NCBI RefSeq assembly: GCF_001465835.2
Contig: NZ_CP013661.2
Coordinates: 124,001-188,000 of the forward strand
Direction: 5' to 3'
From: Planococcus kocurii
GTDB taxonomy: Bacteria > Bacillota > Bacilli > Bacillales_A > Planococcaceae
DNA length: 64,000 nt
Position 1 is the stretch's first letter. The number at the start of each line of letters is the position of its first letter. This document shows, piece by piece, positions 45,836 to 56,270 of this stretch. A program made the position numbers and the translations under genes. The notes beneath the pieces were generated by a model. It did not search any database and was not told the origin of the DNA. It worked only from the letters and a program-made list of their open reading frames with translations.

Positions 45836-47377
45836 TTACAGCGGCATATTGCCGTGTTTTTTTGCAGGACGCGTATCTTTTTTATTGCGCATCATTTCTA
45901 ATGCTTGAATCAATTTGATGCGCGTTTCGCGTGGGTCAATAACATCATCGACCATGCCACGGGCAGCCGCAACATAAGGATTCGCGAATTTAACACGGTA
46001 TTCCTCAATTTTTGCTGCACGCGTTTCTTCTGGGTTGTCGCTTGCCGCGATTTCGCGTGCAAAAATGATATTCGCTGCGCCATTTGGACCCATAACCGCA
46101 ATTTCTGCATTTGGCCATGAATAAACCAAATCCGCACCGATAGATTTAGAGTTAAGTGCAACGTAAGCACCGCCGTACGCTTTTCTTAGGATCACAGTCA
46201 TTTTAGGCACAGTTGCTTCTGAATAAGCATATAAAATTTTCGCTCCGTGACGGATAATACCGCCGTGTTCTTGCTTAATACCTGGGAAGAATCCTGTAAC
46301 ATCTTCAAATGTAATCAGCGGAATATTAAACGAATCACAGAAGCGAATAAAACGGGCTGCTTTATCAGAAGAATCGATATCAAGCCCACCTGCCATGACT
46401 TTCGGTTGGTTACAGATTAACCCAACCGTTTCCCCTTTGATGCGTGCCAGGCCAATAACAATGTTACGCGCAAATTCTGGTTGCACTTCCATAAAACTGT
46501 CTTTATCGACAACTTGTTCAACTACCTTACGCACGTCATATGGCCGAATCGCTTCAAAAGGGACGACGTCAGCTAAATCTGGACGGTAATCATCTTCTTC
46601 TCCACCATCCAGACGCGGAGGCATTTCCGTATTATTCTGCGGCAAATAGCTAATCAATTGACGTACCATTTCCAGCACTTTTTGTTCTGAGTCCCCACGG
46701 AAGTGCGCATTGCCGCTAATTGCTGTATGTACTTTCGATCCTCCAAGGTCTTCAGAGGAAATTTTCTCACCAGTAACGGTTTCAATGACTTTCGGTCCAG
46801 TAATAAACATTTGGCTCGTTTTATCGACCATAAACACAAAGTCCGTAATCGCTGGCGAATAAACTGCGCCGCCTGCAGAAGGTCCCATAATAACAGAGAT
46901 TTGCGGAATAACTCCAGAATAAATCGAGTTGCGATAAAAAATCTGGCCATAGCCATCTAGGGACAAGACACCTTCTTGAATACGTGCACCACCGGAATCG
47001 TTTAACCCGATAAAAGGTGCGCCGTTTCGTGCAGCTAAATCCATGACATTGGCAATTTTTTTCGCATGCATTTCCCCTAAAGCTCCACCAAAAACAGTAA
47101 AGTCCTGCGAAAACAAGTAAATCGCTCTGCCATTTACTTTACCGTACCCCGTGACTACCCCTTCACCAGGACCTTCTGCCATACCGAAATCGGTTGTGCG
47201 ATGTTCAACAAACGGGCTCAGTTCAACAAATGTTCCCTCGTCGACTAATAAATCAATTCGTTCACGCGCTGTCAGCTTGCCTTTATCGTGCTGCTTTTTG
47301 ATGCGCTCTTCGCCACCACCAAGTTCGATCTCGCGTTTACGGTCGTACAATTCATTGATTCTTTCGTAAATATCCAT
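45836..47377 (-). CDS. Acyl-CoA carboxylase carboxyltransferase subunit (PccB/YqjD), 513 aa
   Basis: The two crotonase-fold carboxyltransferase domains are visible: GEGVVTGYGKVNGRAIYLFS and oxyanion motifs GGARIQEGV in the N-half, and GGAYVALNSKSIGADLVYSW in the C-half. It most likely works as propionyl-CoA carboxylase beta with a biotin carboxylase/BCCP encoded elsewhere, joining propionyl-CoA to methylmalonyl-CoA. A methylmalonyl-CoA decarboxylase alpha role (MmdA name) is the alternative. The start at MDIYERINEL follows GGAGTGGGG. It lies 14 nt after mce. Confidence 0.9.
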   Translation of the reverse strand: MDIYERINELYDRKREIELGGGEERIKKQHDKGKLTARERIDLLVDEGTFVELSPFVEHRTTDFGMAEGPGEGVVTGYGKVNGRAIYLFSQDFTVFGGALGEMHAKKIANVMDLAARNGAPFIGLNDSGGARIQEGVLSLDGYGQIFYRNSIYSGVIPQISVIMGPSAGGAVYSPAITDFVFMVDKTSQMFITGPKVIETVTGEKISSEDLGGSKVHTAISGNAHFRGDSEQKVLEMVRQLISYLPQNNTEMPPRLDGGEEDDYRPDLADVVPFEAIRPYDVRKVVEQVVDKDSFMEVQPEFARNIVIGLARIKGETVGLICNQPKVMAGGLDIDSSDKAARFIRFCDSFNIPLITFEDVTGFFPGIKQEHGGIIRHGAKILYAYSEATVPKMTVILRKAYGGAYVALNSKSIGADLVYSWPNAEIAVMGPNGAANIIFAREIAASDNPEETRAAKIEEYRVKFANPYVAAARGMVDDVIDPRETRIKLIQALEMMRNKKDTRPAKKHGNMPL

Positions 47378-47391
47378 TTCCCCACTCCCAA

Positions 47392-47790
47392 TCACTCTTT
47401 TTCGCAAAGTTCGTACAATACCCCATTTGATGATTTCGGATGCAAAAAGGCTACCATTGCTCCACCTGCACCCGGCTTTGGCTGTTCGTTTAGTAGTTGG
47501 ACACCTTTGTCACGCAGTTCTTCCATTCGCTGTTCAATATTGACGACACCAAATGCAATATGGTGAATGCCTTCACCCTTTTTCTCTAAAAATTTGAAAA
47601 TGGCACTTTGTTCATCCATCGGTTCCAGTAATTCTAGTTTGACATTTCCCGCATCGATAAATGCGACGCGTACTTTCTGAGACTCTACTTCTTCGATTTT
47701 CATCAGTGACAATCCGAGTGTATCCGTGTAATAAGGAAGGACAGCATTCAAATCCCGCACTGCGATTCCGATATGATCTACTTTTTTCAT
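47392..47790 (-). CDS. mce: Methylmalonyl-CoA epimerase, 132 aa
   Basis: It interconverts the (R) and (S) forms of methylmalonyl-CoA. The VOC (glyoxalase-like) fold shows metal ligands in KKVDHIGIAVRDLNAV (His), GEGIHHIAFGVVNIE (His) and a C-terminal Glu in NGVLYELCEKE. It heads the mce-pccB-pepT unit and lies on the same strand as mutAB, completing the route from propionyl-CoA to succinyl-CoA. AGGAAGTG precedes the ATG. Confidence 0.93.
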   Translation of the reverse strand: MKKVDHIGIAVRDLNAVLPYYTDTLGLSLMKIEEVESQKVRVAFIDAGNVKLELLEPMDEQSAIFKFLEKKGEGIHHIAFGVVNIEQRMEELRDKGVQLLNEQPKPGAGGAMVAFLHPKSSNGVLYELCEKE

Positions 47791-47889
47791 CCTAGTTTCA
47801 CTTCCTTTTTTATCTTCTCTCTTATTGTACAGATTCGCTGTTAAAAACTCTAGTTGTTAGCGAATATTTGGAAAACCGTAGCGTGTCTC

Positions 47890-47918
47890 TTCAACTTCTA
47901 CTCAATATATGATATGAT
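47890..47918 (+). promoter_or_regulatory. Promoter of prli42
   Basis: TTCAAC, 17-bp spacer, TATGAT, about 35 nt before the start codon and divergent from mce. Confidence 0.6.
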
Positions 47919-47956
47919 TTCCTCAAGGATTTGATTGATAAAGGAGCTTACCACTA

Positions 47957-48052
47957 ATGAGAAACGCAGCTTTTCGCAAGTTTATCGTTTATGCGATGAT
48001 TGGCATCATGCTACTATCAAGCTTTATGTTTGGTTTGAGCTTTATTCTTTAA
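47957..48052 (+). CDS. prli42: Stressosome-associated mini-protein Prli42, 31 aa
   Basis: AAAGGAG precedes the ATG. The peptide has a basic head (MRNAAFRKFIVYAM) followed by one hydrophobic helix, the pattern of Prli42. In Listeria it anchors the stressosome to the membrane and relays oxidative stress to sigma-B. It is too short for most gene finders but conserved in Bacillales. Own promoter and terminator. Confidence 0.85.
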   Translation: MRNAAFRKFIVYAMIGIMLLSSFMFGLSFIL

Positions 48053-48060
48053 TGGATTTT

Positions 48061-48099
48061 AAAAGACAGCAAGAGCTAAATCGCTCTTGCTGTCTTTTT
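48061..48099. terminator. Terminator of prli42
   Basis: AAAAGACAGCAAGAGC/GCTCTTGCTGTCTTTT with a 6-nt loop and T run. It may also serve the convergent yqjA-like gene. Confidence 0.88.
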
Positions 48100-48127
48100 G
48101 ATTTTCATTTTTGGGAAACGAATAGAG

Positions 48128-49120
48128 TTAGCCGGCTGCTTCTGTTTTTCTTGTTTGAAAGCCTTTATAGGATTGCTTGATTTCCAAATACGTTTCCATT
48201 TCATGAATCACTTGGTAAAGTTCCGCCATGGCGAGGAATTTTTCGTGACTGTCAGGTAGTGGCAGTGCAGCAAAGTTTTCTTTGACTTTATTTAACTTAG
48301 ATATATAGCGATACGCTGTATTGCCTGAGTGAACGTGCTCTGACAAATCTTGCAGAAAGTCAGCGACCAAATCTGTTTGATCCACGATTACTGGCAACGC
48401 TGTAATTTTCGGTAAAATACGCTCAATAATTTCAAGTTGCTGTTCACGCATTTCAAAGTAATGATAGTATTTGTTTTCATGGCGTCTAATGTGATTTTCA
48501 ACGTCTTGATACGCCAACGCTTTTGCTTTTTCCAGCAACTTTCGGGCATCCATCAATTCTTTGCCGCTCCATACAGATTCTCTTTCCCTCAAATAAATAA
48601 CAATTTCACGAAAAATAGAGGCGTATAGATTTTCAATTTCGTAACGATAGCTTTTCAGCTTTTTTTCTATGCTCGGCATGTACATATTGACGACCAACGC
48701 TGTACCAAAACCCACAAGCATCAGAATCAATTCATTTGTCAGCAAATCCATATCTAGATTTTTGGCATCGTATATATGCAGCAAAATTACGGCACTTGAT
48801 ACAAAACCATCTTGAAAACGTAAGGTTACCAACAAAGGAATAAAGAGGACAATGAGAACACCAATCATAACAGGATGGTAAGAAATCCCTTCGAAAAAGA
48901 TGAACGCATAAAGGATACCGATCAAACTGGCGATAAACCGAGAAAACGCTGCACGAATCGACTTTCTCTTCGTCGGTTGTATACAAAGAATCGTTAAAAT
49001 TCCAGCAGATACATAATAATCAAGCTGGAGCAATTGAGCTAACGAAATAGCAACGGCTACACCTAGCGCGGTTTTCAACGTACGATAACCAATTGAATAA
49101 GGCTTAAAATTCAGCTTCAT
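48128..49120 (-). CDS. yqjA: Aromatic acid exporter family (DUF939/YqjA) membrane protein, 330 aa
   Basis: The N-terminal half has five to six hydrophobic segments with IGYRTLKTALGVAVAISLAQ and SAGILTILCIQPTKRKSIRA, the pattern of aromatic acid exporter/FUSC-like proteins. The C-terminal half (about 150-320) is a charged helical cytoplasmic domain. The substrate is unproven. The start MKLNFKPYS follows GGAGGGG; the longer reading lacks an RBS. Gene order yqjA-yqiW is kept from B. subtilis. Confidence 0.85.
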   Translation of the reverse strand: MKLNFKPYSIGYRTLKTALGVAVAISLAQLLQLDYYVSAGILTILCIQPTKRKSIRAAFSRFIASLIGILYAFIFFEGISYHPVMIGVLIVLFIPLLVTLRFQDGFVSSAVILLHIYDAKNLDMDLLTNELILMLVGFGTALVVNMYMPSIEKKLKSYRYEIENLYASIFREIVIYLRERESVWSGKELMDARKLLEKAKALAYQDVENHIRRHENKYYHYFEMREQQLEIIERILPKITALPVIVDQTDLVADFLQDLSEHVHSGNTAYRYISKLNKVKENFAALPLPDSHEKFLAMAELYQVIHEMETYLEIKQSYKGFQTRKTEAAG

Positions 49121-49143
49121 TGTCCCCTCCAAATTTAGACATG

Positions 49144-49176
49144 AAAAAGATGCCTCCATAAAGAGGCACCTTTTTT
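49144..49176 (-). terminator. Terminator of brxB
   Basis: AAAAAGGTGCCTC/GAGGCATCTTTTT with a 6-nt loop on the minus strand, overlapping the stop codon of brxB. Confidence 0.78.
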
Positions 49177-49615
49177 AAACTTCTTCGCAATGCTGTTCAA
49201 ATATCGCTTGGATATGCGTAATAACAGACATAGGATCATGTCCTTCAATTTCATGACGACCGATCTCGTCAACCATTTTTCCGTCTTTCATAAAAACGAA
49301 TGATGGCGAAGACGGTAAGTGATCGTCACCGAAAATTGCGCGTGCTTGAGCAGTTGCTTCTTTATCTTGCCCAGCAAAAACGGTAAACAAACTATCTGGA
49401 CGCTTATCGTAGTGAATCGAATGCAAAGCTGCTGGACGAGCAATGCCGCCTGCACATCCACATACCGAGTTAATCATGACAAGGCTAGTTCCTTTTTGTG
49501 AAAATGCTTCATTTACAGCTTCAGCTGTTTCGAGCTGTGTATATCCACCATCAATCAATTCTTGGCGAGCTTGTGTTGCTATATCGTTCATTAGGAAGTT
49601 AAAATCCATGCTCAT
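49175..49615 (-). CDS. brxB: Bacilliredoxin (BrxB/YqiW type), 146 aa
   Basis: This thioredoxin-like protein of the DUF1094 group has the CGC active site in [20 protein letters not shown]. It removes bacillithiol from S-bacillithiolated proteins. Other family features are [14 protein letters not shown] and [28 protein letters not shown] lies before TTG-ATG, and the ATG was chosen. It implies that the cell makes bacillithiol, which fits the DinB-superfamily protein at 27142. It is equivalent to B. subtilis yqiW. Confidence 0.92.
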   Translation of the reverse strand: MSMDFNFLMNDIATQARQELIDGGYTQLETAEAVNEAFSQKGTSLVMINSVCGCAGGIARPAALHSIHYDKRPDSLFTVFAGQDKEATAQARAIFGDDHLPSSPSFVFMKDGKMVDEIGRHEIEGHDPMSVITHIQAIFEQHCEEV

Positions 49616-49681
49616 CAAATACCACTCCTTATTATTGCTTCTTTTATCATAGCAGTTGTTCTGTTGACTTGCAAAAAAAGC

Positions 49682-50749
49682 TTACTCAAAAAGCCGGACG
49701 ATTGCCTGCGCTACAGTCAATTCATCGCTCAATACTTGCTTTTCTAAGACAGTCACCAATTGACGGCGATTCACATCGTTAAAAAAGCGACTATGTAACT
49801 CGTCTGTAATCATCGAACGGAACCAATCTTTTGTTTGTTCTTGACGACGCCGCTTCCAAAATCCGCTGTTTTTTACTGCCATTTCAAATTCCTGAATCAT
49901 TTCCCAAACGCCTGGAATACCCGTACTTTCTACAGAAGAAGCAGCAATCGGTCTAGTTGTCCAACTTTCAGTTGCCGGCTGCAGAAAATGCAGCATTTGC
50001 TTGTACTCTGCCACTGTTCGTTTTGCCAGTCGGACATTATCTCCGTCCGCTTTATGGACGACAATCGCATCCGCCAATTCCAATATCCCTTTTTTCATCC
50101 CCTGTAATTCATCCCCAGCACCTGTCAACACTAATAACAAAAACATGTCGACCATACCACGAACTAAAGTTTCACTTTGACCAACTCCGACTGTTTCCAC
50201 TAAAATTATATCGTATCCTGCCGCTTCACAGAGCAGCATCGTTTCGCGCGTCTTTTTATGAACACCACCAAGTGTGCCGGCTGTAGGTGACGGCCGGATA
50301 AAGGCATTCGGATTTCGCGCTAACTCCTCCATACGGGTTTTGTCTCCGAGAATACTGCCACCAGTAAGCGATGAGCTTGGATCAATCGCCAGTACCGCAA
50401 CACGGTGGCCAAGACTTGTCAGCATTTCACCAAAGGTTTCAATAAAAGTGCTTTTCCCAGCTCCGGGTACGCCGGTAATGCCAATACGCAGACTGTCGCC
50501 TGTAAACGGCAGCAATTGGTTGAGCAATTCCTGACCGTTTTGTTTATGTTCTGGATTTGAGCTTTCAAGTAAGGTAATTGCTTTTCCAAGATACAGCCGC
50601 GATCCGCTCTGTACGCCTTGTGCAATGGTTTCAATATCCAAATTTCCAGTATCCGGTTTCTTGAACTTTTTCCGTGGCAAAGGTTTCATGCCGTCATGCG
50701 CTTCATGAACACCTTCCATGACACGTCTGGAATTTTTTTCATGGCTCAT
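49682..50749 (-). CDS. meaB: Methylmalonyl-CoA mutase-associated GTPase MeaB, 355 aa
   Basis: This G3E-family GTPase protects and reloads adenosylcobalamin on the mutase. The P-loop GITGVPGAGKSTFIETFGEM starts at about residue 90, followed by the Walker B-like ETVGVGQSE and base motif VHKADGDN. The C-terminal dimerisation arm is present (NDVNRRQLVTVLEK). It overlaps mutB by 1 nt, forming the mutA-mutB-meaB operon, and is the last gene. Confidence 0.94.
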   Translation of the reverse strand: MSHEKNSRRVMEGVHEAHDGMKPLPRKKFKKPDTGNLDIETIAQGVQSGSRLYLGKAITLLESSNPEHKQNGQELLNQLLPFTGDSLRIGITGVPGAGKSTFIETFGEMLTSLGHRVAVLAIDPSSSLTGGSILGDKTRMEELARNPNAFIRPSPTAGTLGGVHKKTRETMLLCEAAGYDIILVETVGVGQSETLVRGMVDMFLLLVLTGAGDELQGMKKGILELADAIVVHKADGDNVRLAKRTVAEYKQMLHFLQPATESWTTRPIAASSVESTGIPGVWEMIQEFEMAVKNSGFWKRRRQEQTKDWFRSMITDELHSRFFNDVNRRQLVTVLEKQVLSDELTVAQAIVRLFE

Positions 50750-52896
50750 CAGTCTGCCACTTCCTCATAACCCAAACGCACGTAAATTTCTTCGATAACT
50801 TTTTGTGCCGCTACTGGGATGACGGTTCCAGGACCAAAAATAGCACTAGCTCCATTGTTGCGCAAAAACTCATAATCTTGCGCGGGAATAACTCCCCCAA
50901 CAACAATCAATATATCTTCTCGTCCAATTTTCGTAAGCTCTGCTTTTAAATCTGGAACCAATGTCATATGTCCAGCTGCTAGTGAACTCACACCAATAAC
51001 GTGAACATCATTTTCCACTGCTTGTTGCGCTGTTTCAGCTGGTGTTTGGAATAATGGGCCAATGTCAACGTCAAAGCCCAAATCAGCAAATGCCGTGGCA
51101 ATAACTTTCGCTCCGCGATCATGGCCGTCTTGACCCATTTTGGCAATTAAAATACGTGGGCGACGCCCTTCATTCTCAATAAAGTCTTCTGTCATTTTTT
51201 TGACGATTTCCATTTCTTGTTGATTTGAGAAATTTGAACTATAAACCCCACTCACTGAACGAATCACCGCCTTATGCCTTCCAGATGCTTTTTCAATGGC
51301 GTCGGAGATTTCACCGAGAGATGCGCGGTGACGTGCCGCTTCAATGGCACAAGCTAAAATATTGTCTTTCCCGCTTTGTGCTGCTTTGGTCAATGTTTCT
51401 AGAGCTGTTGCAACTTTTTCACTGTCGCGTTCAGCTTTCATCCGATCTAATCGTTCAATCTGCGTTTTACGAACCATTGTATTATCGATATTCAAAATAT
51501 CGATCGGATCTTCTTGATCGAGACGGTACTTGTTGACACCAATAATGACTTCTTCATTGGAATCGATTTGCGCCTGCTTTTTCGCTGCGGCTTCCTCAAT
51601 ACGCATTTTAGGTAAACCCGTTTCGATAGCTTTCGCCATTCCACCTAGTTCTTCAACTTCTTCAATCAATTCCCATGCTTTTTCCATTAATTCATTCGTT
51701 AAGGTCTCAACGTAGTATGAACCGCCCCATGGATCGATAACATTGGTCATCATCGTTTCTTCTTGAAGGAATAATTGTGTATTGCGGGCAATTCTTGCAG
51801 AAAAATCTGTCGGTAGGGCAATGGCTTCATCGAGTGCATTCGTATGAAGCGATTGCGTATGACCCATTGCCGCTGCATTGGCTTCGATCAATGTGCGTGT
51901 GACGTTATTAAACGGATCTTGCTCAGTCAAACTCCATCCTGATGTTTGCGAATGTGTCCGCAAAGCCAATGCCTTGTCATTTTTCGGATTGAAAGTTTTC
52001 ATCATTTTTGCCCAGATTTCTCGTCCTGCACGCATTTTTGCAATTTCCATGAAATAATTCATGCCAATGCCCCAGAAAAACGACAACCGCGGTGCGAAAT
52101 GATCGATATCTATGCCTGCCGCAAGTCCCGTCCGAACGTATTCAAGCCCGTCTGCTAGTGTATAAGCTAGTTCAAGATCTGCCGTTGCGCCTGCTTCTTG
52201 GATATGATAACCAGAAATCGAAATTGAATTAAATTTCGGCATATGATCTGAAGTATATTTAAAAATATCTGCGATAATTTGCATCGACATGGCTGGCGGA
52301 TATATATACGTATTACGTACCATATATTCCTTTAAAATATCATTTTGAATTGTCCCCGCTAGTTGGTCAGGAGATACACCTTGTTCTTCAGCTGCGACAA
52401 TAAAAAACGCCATAATCGGCACAACTGCACCGTTCATCGTCATAGATACTGACATCTGATCCAATGGAATGCCATCAAACAAAATTTTCATGTCTTCAAC
52501 GCTGTCAATGGCAACGCCTGCTTTACCAACGTCTCCAACAACGCGCTCGTGGTCTGAGTCATAGCCACGGTGTGTCGCCAAATCAAAAGCAACGGATAAG
52601 CCTTTTTGCCCCATCGCTAAATTGCGACGATAAAAGGCATTACTTTCCTCTGCAGTTGAAAATCCAGCGTACTGGCGCACAGTCCAAGGACGCGAAACGT
52701 ACATCGTTGGATACGGACCGCGAACATTTGGAGCAAATCCTGGCATGCTTTCTTCTAGAAAATCGATATCTTTTGCCGTATAAACTGGCTTAATAGCAAT
52801 TCCTTCATTTGTTGTAAAGACGCTTTGTTGTTCGACCGTTTGAGTCGCGGTAGCTAATTGATCAAGCGTTACTTTTGAAAAATCGGGTTTAGCCAT
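50749..52896 (-). CDS. mutB: Methylmalonyl-CoA mutase large subunit, 715 aa
   Basis: It converts (R)-methylmalonyl-CoA to succinyl-CoA with adenosylcobalamin. The N-terminal TIM barrel carries the substrate region [20 protein letters not shown] (about residue 60). The C-terminal B12-binding domain contains [20 protein letters not shown] with the DxHxxG motif (about 605), and [10 protein letters not shown]. Full length. It overlaps both mutA and meaB by one nucleotide (tight operon). It acts on products of valine/isoleucine breakdown made through the bkd genes. Confidence 0.96.
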   Translation of the reverse strand: MAKPDFSKVTLDQLATATQTVEQQSVFTTNEGIAIKPVYTAKDIDFLEESMPGFAPNVRGPYPTMYVSRPWTVRQYAGFSTAEESNAFYRRNLAMGQKGLSVAFDLATHRGYDSDHERVVGDVGKAGVAIDSVEDMKILFDGIPLDQMSVSMTMNGAVVPIMAFFIVAAEEQGVSPDQLAGTIQNDILKEYMVRNTYIYPPAMSMQIIADIFKYTSDHMPKFNSISISGYHIQEAGATADLELAYTLADGLEYVRTGLAAGIDIDHFAPRLSFFWGIGMNYFMEIAKMRAGREIWAKMMKTFNPKNDKALALRTHSQTSGWSLTEQDPFNNVTRTLIEANAAAMGHTQSLHTNALDEAIALPTDFSARIARNTQLFLQEETMMTNVIDPWGGSYYVETLTNELMEKAWELIEEVEELGGMAKAIETGLPKMRIEEAAAKKQAQIDSNEEVIIGVNKYRLDQEDPIDILNIDNTMVRKTQIERLDRMKAERDSEKVATALETLTKAAQSGKDNILACAIEAARHRASLGEISDAIEKASGRHKAVIRSVSGVYSSNFSNQQEMEIVKKMTEDFIENEGRRPRILIAKMGQDGHDRGAKVIATAFADLGFDVDIGPLFQTPAETAQQAVENDVHVIGVSSLAAGHMTLVPDLKAELTKIGREDILIVVGGVIPAQDYEFLRNNGASAIFGPGTVIPVAAQKVIEEIYVRLGYEEVAD

Positions 52897-54590
52897 TAGA
52901 ACGCCTCCTTTCCTAAAGCGAGAATTTTTTCGAGTTTTGTAGTCATATGCTTACCAGAATAGAGCGTTTCATTAATACCAAATTGTGCCCACTCTGATAG
53001 CTGTTCTTTTGGATACCTACCTGCGAGATCAATACTCGCCTTTGTATCCAATCCAGCTACAACTGCCTCAACTGCCTCTTTTGATCCACACAACACACCA
53101 TAATCAATCGCTTCATTTGCTAAAAATTGATTAATTTCTTTAGCCGTCGCTAAATGTGAACTTACTAGAGGCTCTATTCCCCCTACTGCTAAAAAGCCTG
53201 AAACAAAGTCAACTTGTGCTTTTATGTTCTTTACTGGCTCGAGAAGAATGATTGCAGATTTTAAGTTCACTACTTTACTTTGTGCACGAAGATTTTCAAA
53301 TGGTGTTGCCAAACGTTTAGCTGTCATGTATTCCAAGTGACTGTCACCTATTTTCGAGTCTCTCACGGGTTCTTGTGGATTGGCATAAATATTCGTGCCA
53401 ATCAGCGACTGTTGACGCGTTGCGATATTGTTTTCTCGATCAACCCATTTTGCTTGAATATCGTCTGTTAACCAGCCTGATTTAATAACTTCGGAATAGC
53501 CACCTGCTTGTTCGATTTCCAGGAAATAATTCCATCCAGCTTCTACGTACTCTTTCGTTAAAGTTTCAACAAAATACGAGCCGGCTGAAGGATCCACCAC
53601 ATGAGACACATGGGCCTCTTCTTTTATGACCAATTGAACGTTGCGCGCGATACGTCTGCTCGATAAATCCGGTTTGGTCAAAAAATCATGCGGATGGACA
53701 GTATGCGCATCTGTTCCACCAAGAACAGCCGCAAATGTGGAATTTCCTGCACGCAATAAATTCACATAAGGATCTAGCTTTGAGTAAGAACGGACAGACG
53801 TTTCTGTAAATAATGGAATCATCGGCGCTTCTTCTCCAAAAGCAGAACTGAAAGCTTGCCATAATACACGGAATGCACGCAACTTTGCGATTTCTTGGAA
53901 GAATTGTGTATCTACAGCAAAGCGAATCCACGTATTTTTAGCAGTTTCCGAAAAATCACTCTCTGCCATTCGTTCTGACAGAATACTCAGTGCAACGCCT
54001 AGTTCGTGTACGGCTGTTCCTCCAGCATGATGAATTGGAATGGTATCTACCAATTGAGTTCGAACGTTTTCTGGGGCTTCCACAGCTTCTTCAGAAAAAA
54101 CAACACCTTGTACGTGTGCTAGCTGTTCAGGTGCCACAAAATCAAAAACACGCAAAATGCCTTGATCGTCACTTGTCAATTTAAAGTACAACGGTTTTTC
54201 GGTGATCAATCCTGCCAACTCACTCAATTGCTCATCTGTCCAATCAAATTTGCCGAATCCTGTATAGACAACGGTTTCATTTCCGCGAAGTATATCGTCT
54301 TTCATCAAAGTTAAATATTGTTCTGCCGACTCGGCCGTCACTTCTTGTGCCACCAACCAACTCGGCTGATATTTGCCATGTTGGATAGCCGCAACTTGTG
54401 CCGGTACATAACTCCCTAATTGATCGAGCATGTTTTTGGTGTATAGCGGTTCAAGTGTAATATCTTCGATTGTTGAAGTTTTCAACGTTTCCTCAAAAGG
54501 TTTGCCTTTAATCGCTTTTTCAGCTACCTGCTGCCATTCACTATATGTACGCTTTGGAAATTGTATGTTCTTCATCGATTCGATTGTCAA
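52896..54590 (-). CDS. mutA: Methylmalonyl-CoA mutase small subunit, 564 aa
   Basis: This is the non-catalytic partner of MutB. It has the barrel-like fold ([24 protein letters not shown]-type and [20 protein letters not shown] regions) and a degenerate B12 domain without DxHxxG, as normal for the small subunit. It is the first gene of mutA-mutB-meaB and lies about 100 nt from the bkdB 3' end. GGAGGG precedes the ATG. Confidence 0.92.
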   Translation of the reverse strand: MTIESMKNIQFPKRTYSEWQQVAEKAIKGKPFEETLKTSTIEDITLEPLYTKNMLDQLGSYVPAQVAAIQHGKYQPSWLVAQEVTAESAEQYLTLMKDDILRGNETVVYTGFGKFDWTDEQLSELAGLITEKPLYFKLTSDDQGILRVFDFVAPEQLAHVQGVVFSEEAVEAPENVRTQLVDTIPIHHAGGTAVHELGVALSILSERMAESDFSETAKNTWIRFAVDTQFFQEIAKLRAFRVLWQAFSSAFGEEAPMIPLFTETSVRSYSKLDPYVNLLRAGNSTFAAVLGGTDAHTVHPHDFLTKPDLSSRRIARNVQLVIKEEAHVSHVVDPSAGSYFVETLTKEYVEAGWNYFLEIEQAGGYSEVIKSGWLTDDIQAKWVDRENNIATRQQSLIGTNIYANPQEPVRDSKIGDSHLEYMTAKRLATPFENLRAQSKVVNLKSAIILLEPVKNIKAQVDFVSGFLAVGGIEPLVSSHLATAKEINQFLANEAIDYGVLCGSKEAVEAVVAGLDTKASIDLAGRYPKEQLSEWAQFGINETLYSGKHMTTKLEKILALGKEAF

Positions 54591-54652
54591 ACTATTCCCT
54601 CCTCAAAGGCTATCTGTCTTCATTTTAACCGACTCGACGCCGACATTAAAGC

Positions 54653-54686
54653 AAAAAAAGCTTGAAGTCCGAAGACTCCAGCTTTT
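54653..54686 (-). terminator. Terminator of the bkd operon
   Basis: Minus strand AAAAGCTGGAGTC, TTCG tetraloop, GACTTCAAGCTTTTTTT, overlapping the bkdB stop region. It separates bkd from the mut operon, so mutA needs its own promoter upstream at about 54600-54650. Confidence 0.8.
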
Positions 54687-54687
54687 C

Positions 54688-56010
54688 TTAGTAAACAGAT
54701 GTATTTTCTTTTGACATATTCTCTAATATTTCTTTGACGCGAGCCAAGAATTGACCGCAAACAAGACCATCAAGTACACGGTGATCGAGTGAAAGACAAA
54801 GGTTCACCATGTCACGCGCTGCAATCATTCCGTTATCCATAATAACCGGACGTTTTACAATTGACTCAACTTGCATAATTGCTGCTTGCGGATGGTTGAT
54901 GATGCCCATTGACTGAACAGAACCAAATGATCCTGTATTGTTTACAGTGAATGTTCCACCTTGCATATCAGCTGATTTTATTTTGCCTGAACGTGCTTTT
55001 AATGCCAATTCGTTTACTTCTTTGCCAATGCCTTTAACCGATTTTTCATCAGAATTTCTGATGACCGGAACAAACAAAGCACTGTCAGAAGCAACTGCAA
55101 TTGAAATATTGATATCTTTTTTCTGGATAATTTTATCTCCCGCCCACATCGAGTTCATCATTGGGAATTCTTTCAAAGCTTGTGATACAGCTTTTACGAA
55201 GAAAGCAAAATACGTAATATTAAAGCCTTCTTTTTTCTTAAATTCGCCTTTGATCGAATCACGGTATTGAACAAGGTTCGTAACATCCACTTCAATCATC
55301 ATCCATGCGTGCGGTGCTTCGTGTTTACTCTTCAGCATATTTGCTGCAATCGCTCTACGAACACCCGTGACTGGAATTTCAATATCTCCCGGAGCACTTT
55401 CGATTGGAGCAGGTGCGGCTTTTGGTGCTTCTGGAGTTGCTATTGCTTGCTGCGCAGCCGGTTGTTCTTGTTGCGTTGGTGTCTGTGCTGCAGGCACATC
55501 TCCAGCTTTTGGAATAGTTCCGCTGTCAATCAACTTCATTAAATCTTTACGCGTAATACGGCCTTCGTTTCCTGAACCGTCCACTTGGGTTAAGTCGATA
55601 TCGTTGTCTTGAGCCAAGCGCAAGACAGCTGGTGAATAACGGCCTTTTGAACCAGCTGGTTTCGCAGGTTGAGCTGCCGTTTTTGTTTCTTCTTTTTTGC
55701 CTGCTGACGGTGCTGCTGATTGTTCATCAGGTGCGTTTTTTTCTTCTTTTACAGGTGCAGAGTTGCCGCCTTCAGTTTCAATCGTGCAGACAATTTCACC
55801 GACTGCTAGAGTTTCACCTTCTGAAGCAATTAATTCCTTAACAACTCCTGTGAACGATGATGGAACTTCCGCTGTCACTTTATCTGTATTAACTTCAGCG
55901 AGTGGATCATATTTATTTACATGATCACCTGGCTGGACAAGCCATTTTTCAATGGTGCCTTCTGTGACACTTTCACCCAGCTGGGGCATTTTGATGTTTT
56001 CAATAGCCAA
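54688..56010 (-). CDS. bkdB: Branched-chain 2-oxoacid dehydrogenase E2 (BkdB), 440 aa
   Basis: This is the acyltransferase core of the complex. One lipoyl domain carries the modified Lys in EVNTDKVTAEVPSSF (about residue 43). It is followed by a Pro/Ala-rich linker, the E3/E1-binding domain SPAVLRLAQDNDIDLTQVDG (about 128), a second Ala/Pro linker, and the catalytic domain with the active-site LSLDHRVLDG (about 412). The start is TTG behind AAGGAGG. It is the last gene of ptb-bcd-buk-lpdV-bkdAA-bkdAB-bkdB, separated from bkdAB by a repeat-bearing 260-bp gap. Confidence 0.95.
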   Translation of the reverse strand: MAIENIKMPQLGESVTEGTIEKWLVQPGDHVNKYDPLAEVNTDKVTAEVPSSFTGVVKELIASEGETLAVGEIVCTIETEGGNSAPVKEEKNAPDEQSAAPSAGKKEETKTAAQPAKPAGSKGRYSPAVLRLAQDNDIDLTQVDGSGNEGRITRKDLMKLIDSGTIPKAGDVPAAQTPTQQEQPAAQQAIATPEAPKAAPAPIESAPGDIEIPVTGVRRAIAANMLKSKHEAPHAWMMIEVDVTNLVQYRDSIKGEFKKKEGFNITYFAFFVKAVSQALKEFPMMNSMWAGDKIIQKKDINISIAVASDSALFVPVIRNSDEKSVKGIGKEVNELALKARSGKIKSADMQGGTFTVNNTGSFGSVQSMGIINHPQAAIMQVESIVKRPVIMDNGMIAARDMVNLCLSLDHRVLDGLVCGQFLARVKEILENMSKENTSVY

Positions 56011-56064
56011 GGGAATTCCTCCTTTACTTGTCGTTCGGTTTTATGTTTCTTATTCTTTAAGTAA

Positions 56065-56258
56065 TAAGCCACTCTGACTGTGCGGCAAAAGACACCGCTG
56101 CCAGAGCGCCTTATGCCTGTCGGAGCTGTGCGGCCGGTTCAACTTTTCTTTTGTCTAGCTTCAGCGCCCAGATTCTAGGGTCATAAGCCACTCTGGCTGT
56201 GCGGCAAAAGACACCGCTGCCAGTGTGTCTTACGCTCGTCGAATCTAGATGGGCGCTT
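56065..56258. repeat. Pair of 40-bp direct repeats with internal hairpins
   Basis: TAAGCCACTCTG(A/G)CTGTGCGG followed by CAAAAGACACCGCTGCCAG occurs at 56065-56104 and 56184-56223 with one mismatch. Each copy folds (CTGGC/GCCAG, GCGG/CCGC). The second copy is flanked by an inverted pair, GCGCCCAGATTCTAG and CTAGATGGGCGC. The unit resembles the structured intergenic repeats scattered in Bacillales genomes. It sits inside the bkd operon between bkdAB and bkdB, so it is transcribed. Confidence 0.75.
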
Positions 56259-56270
56259 ACGCTTTTCTTT

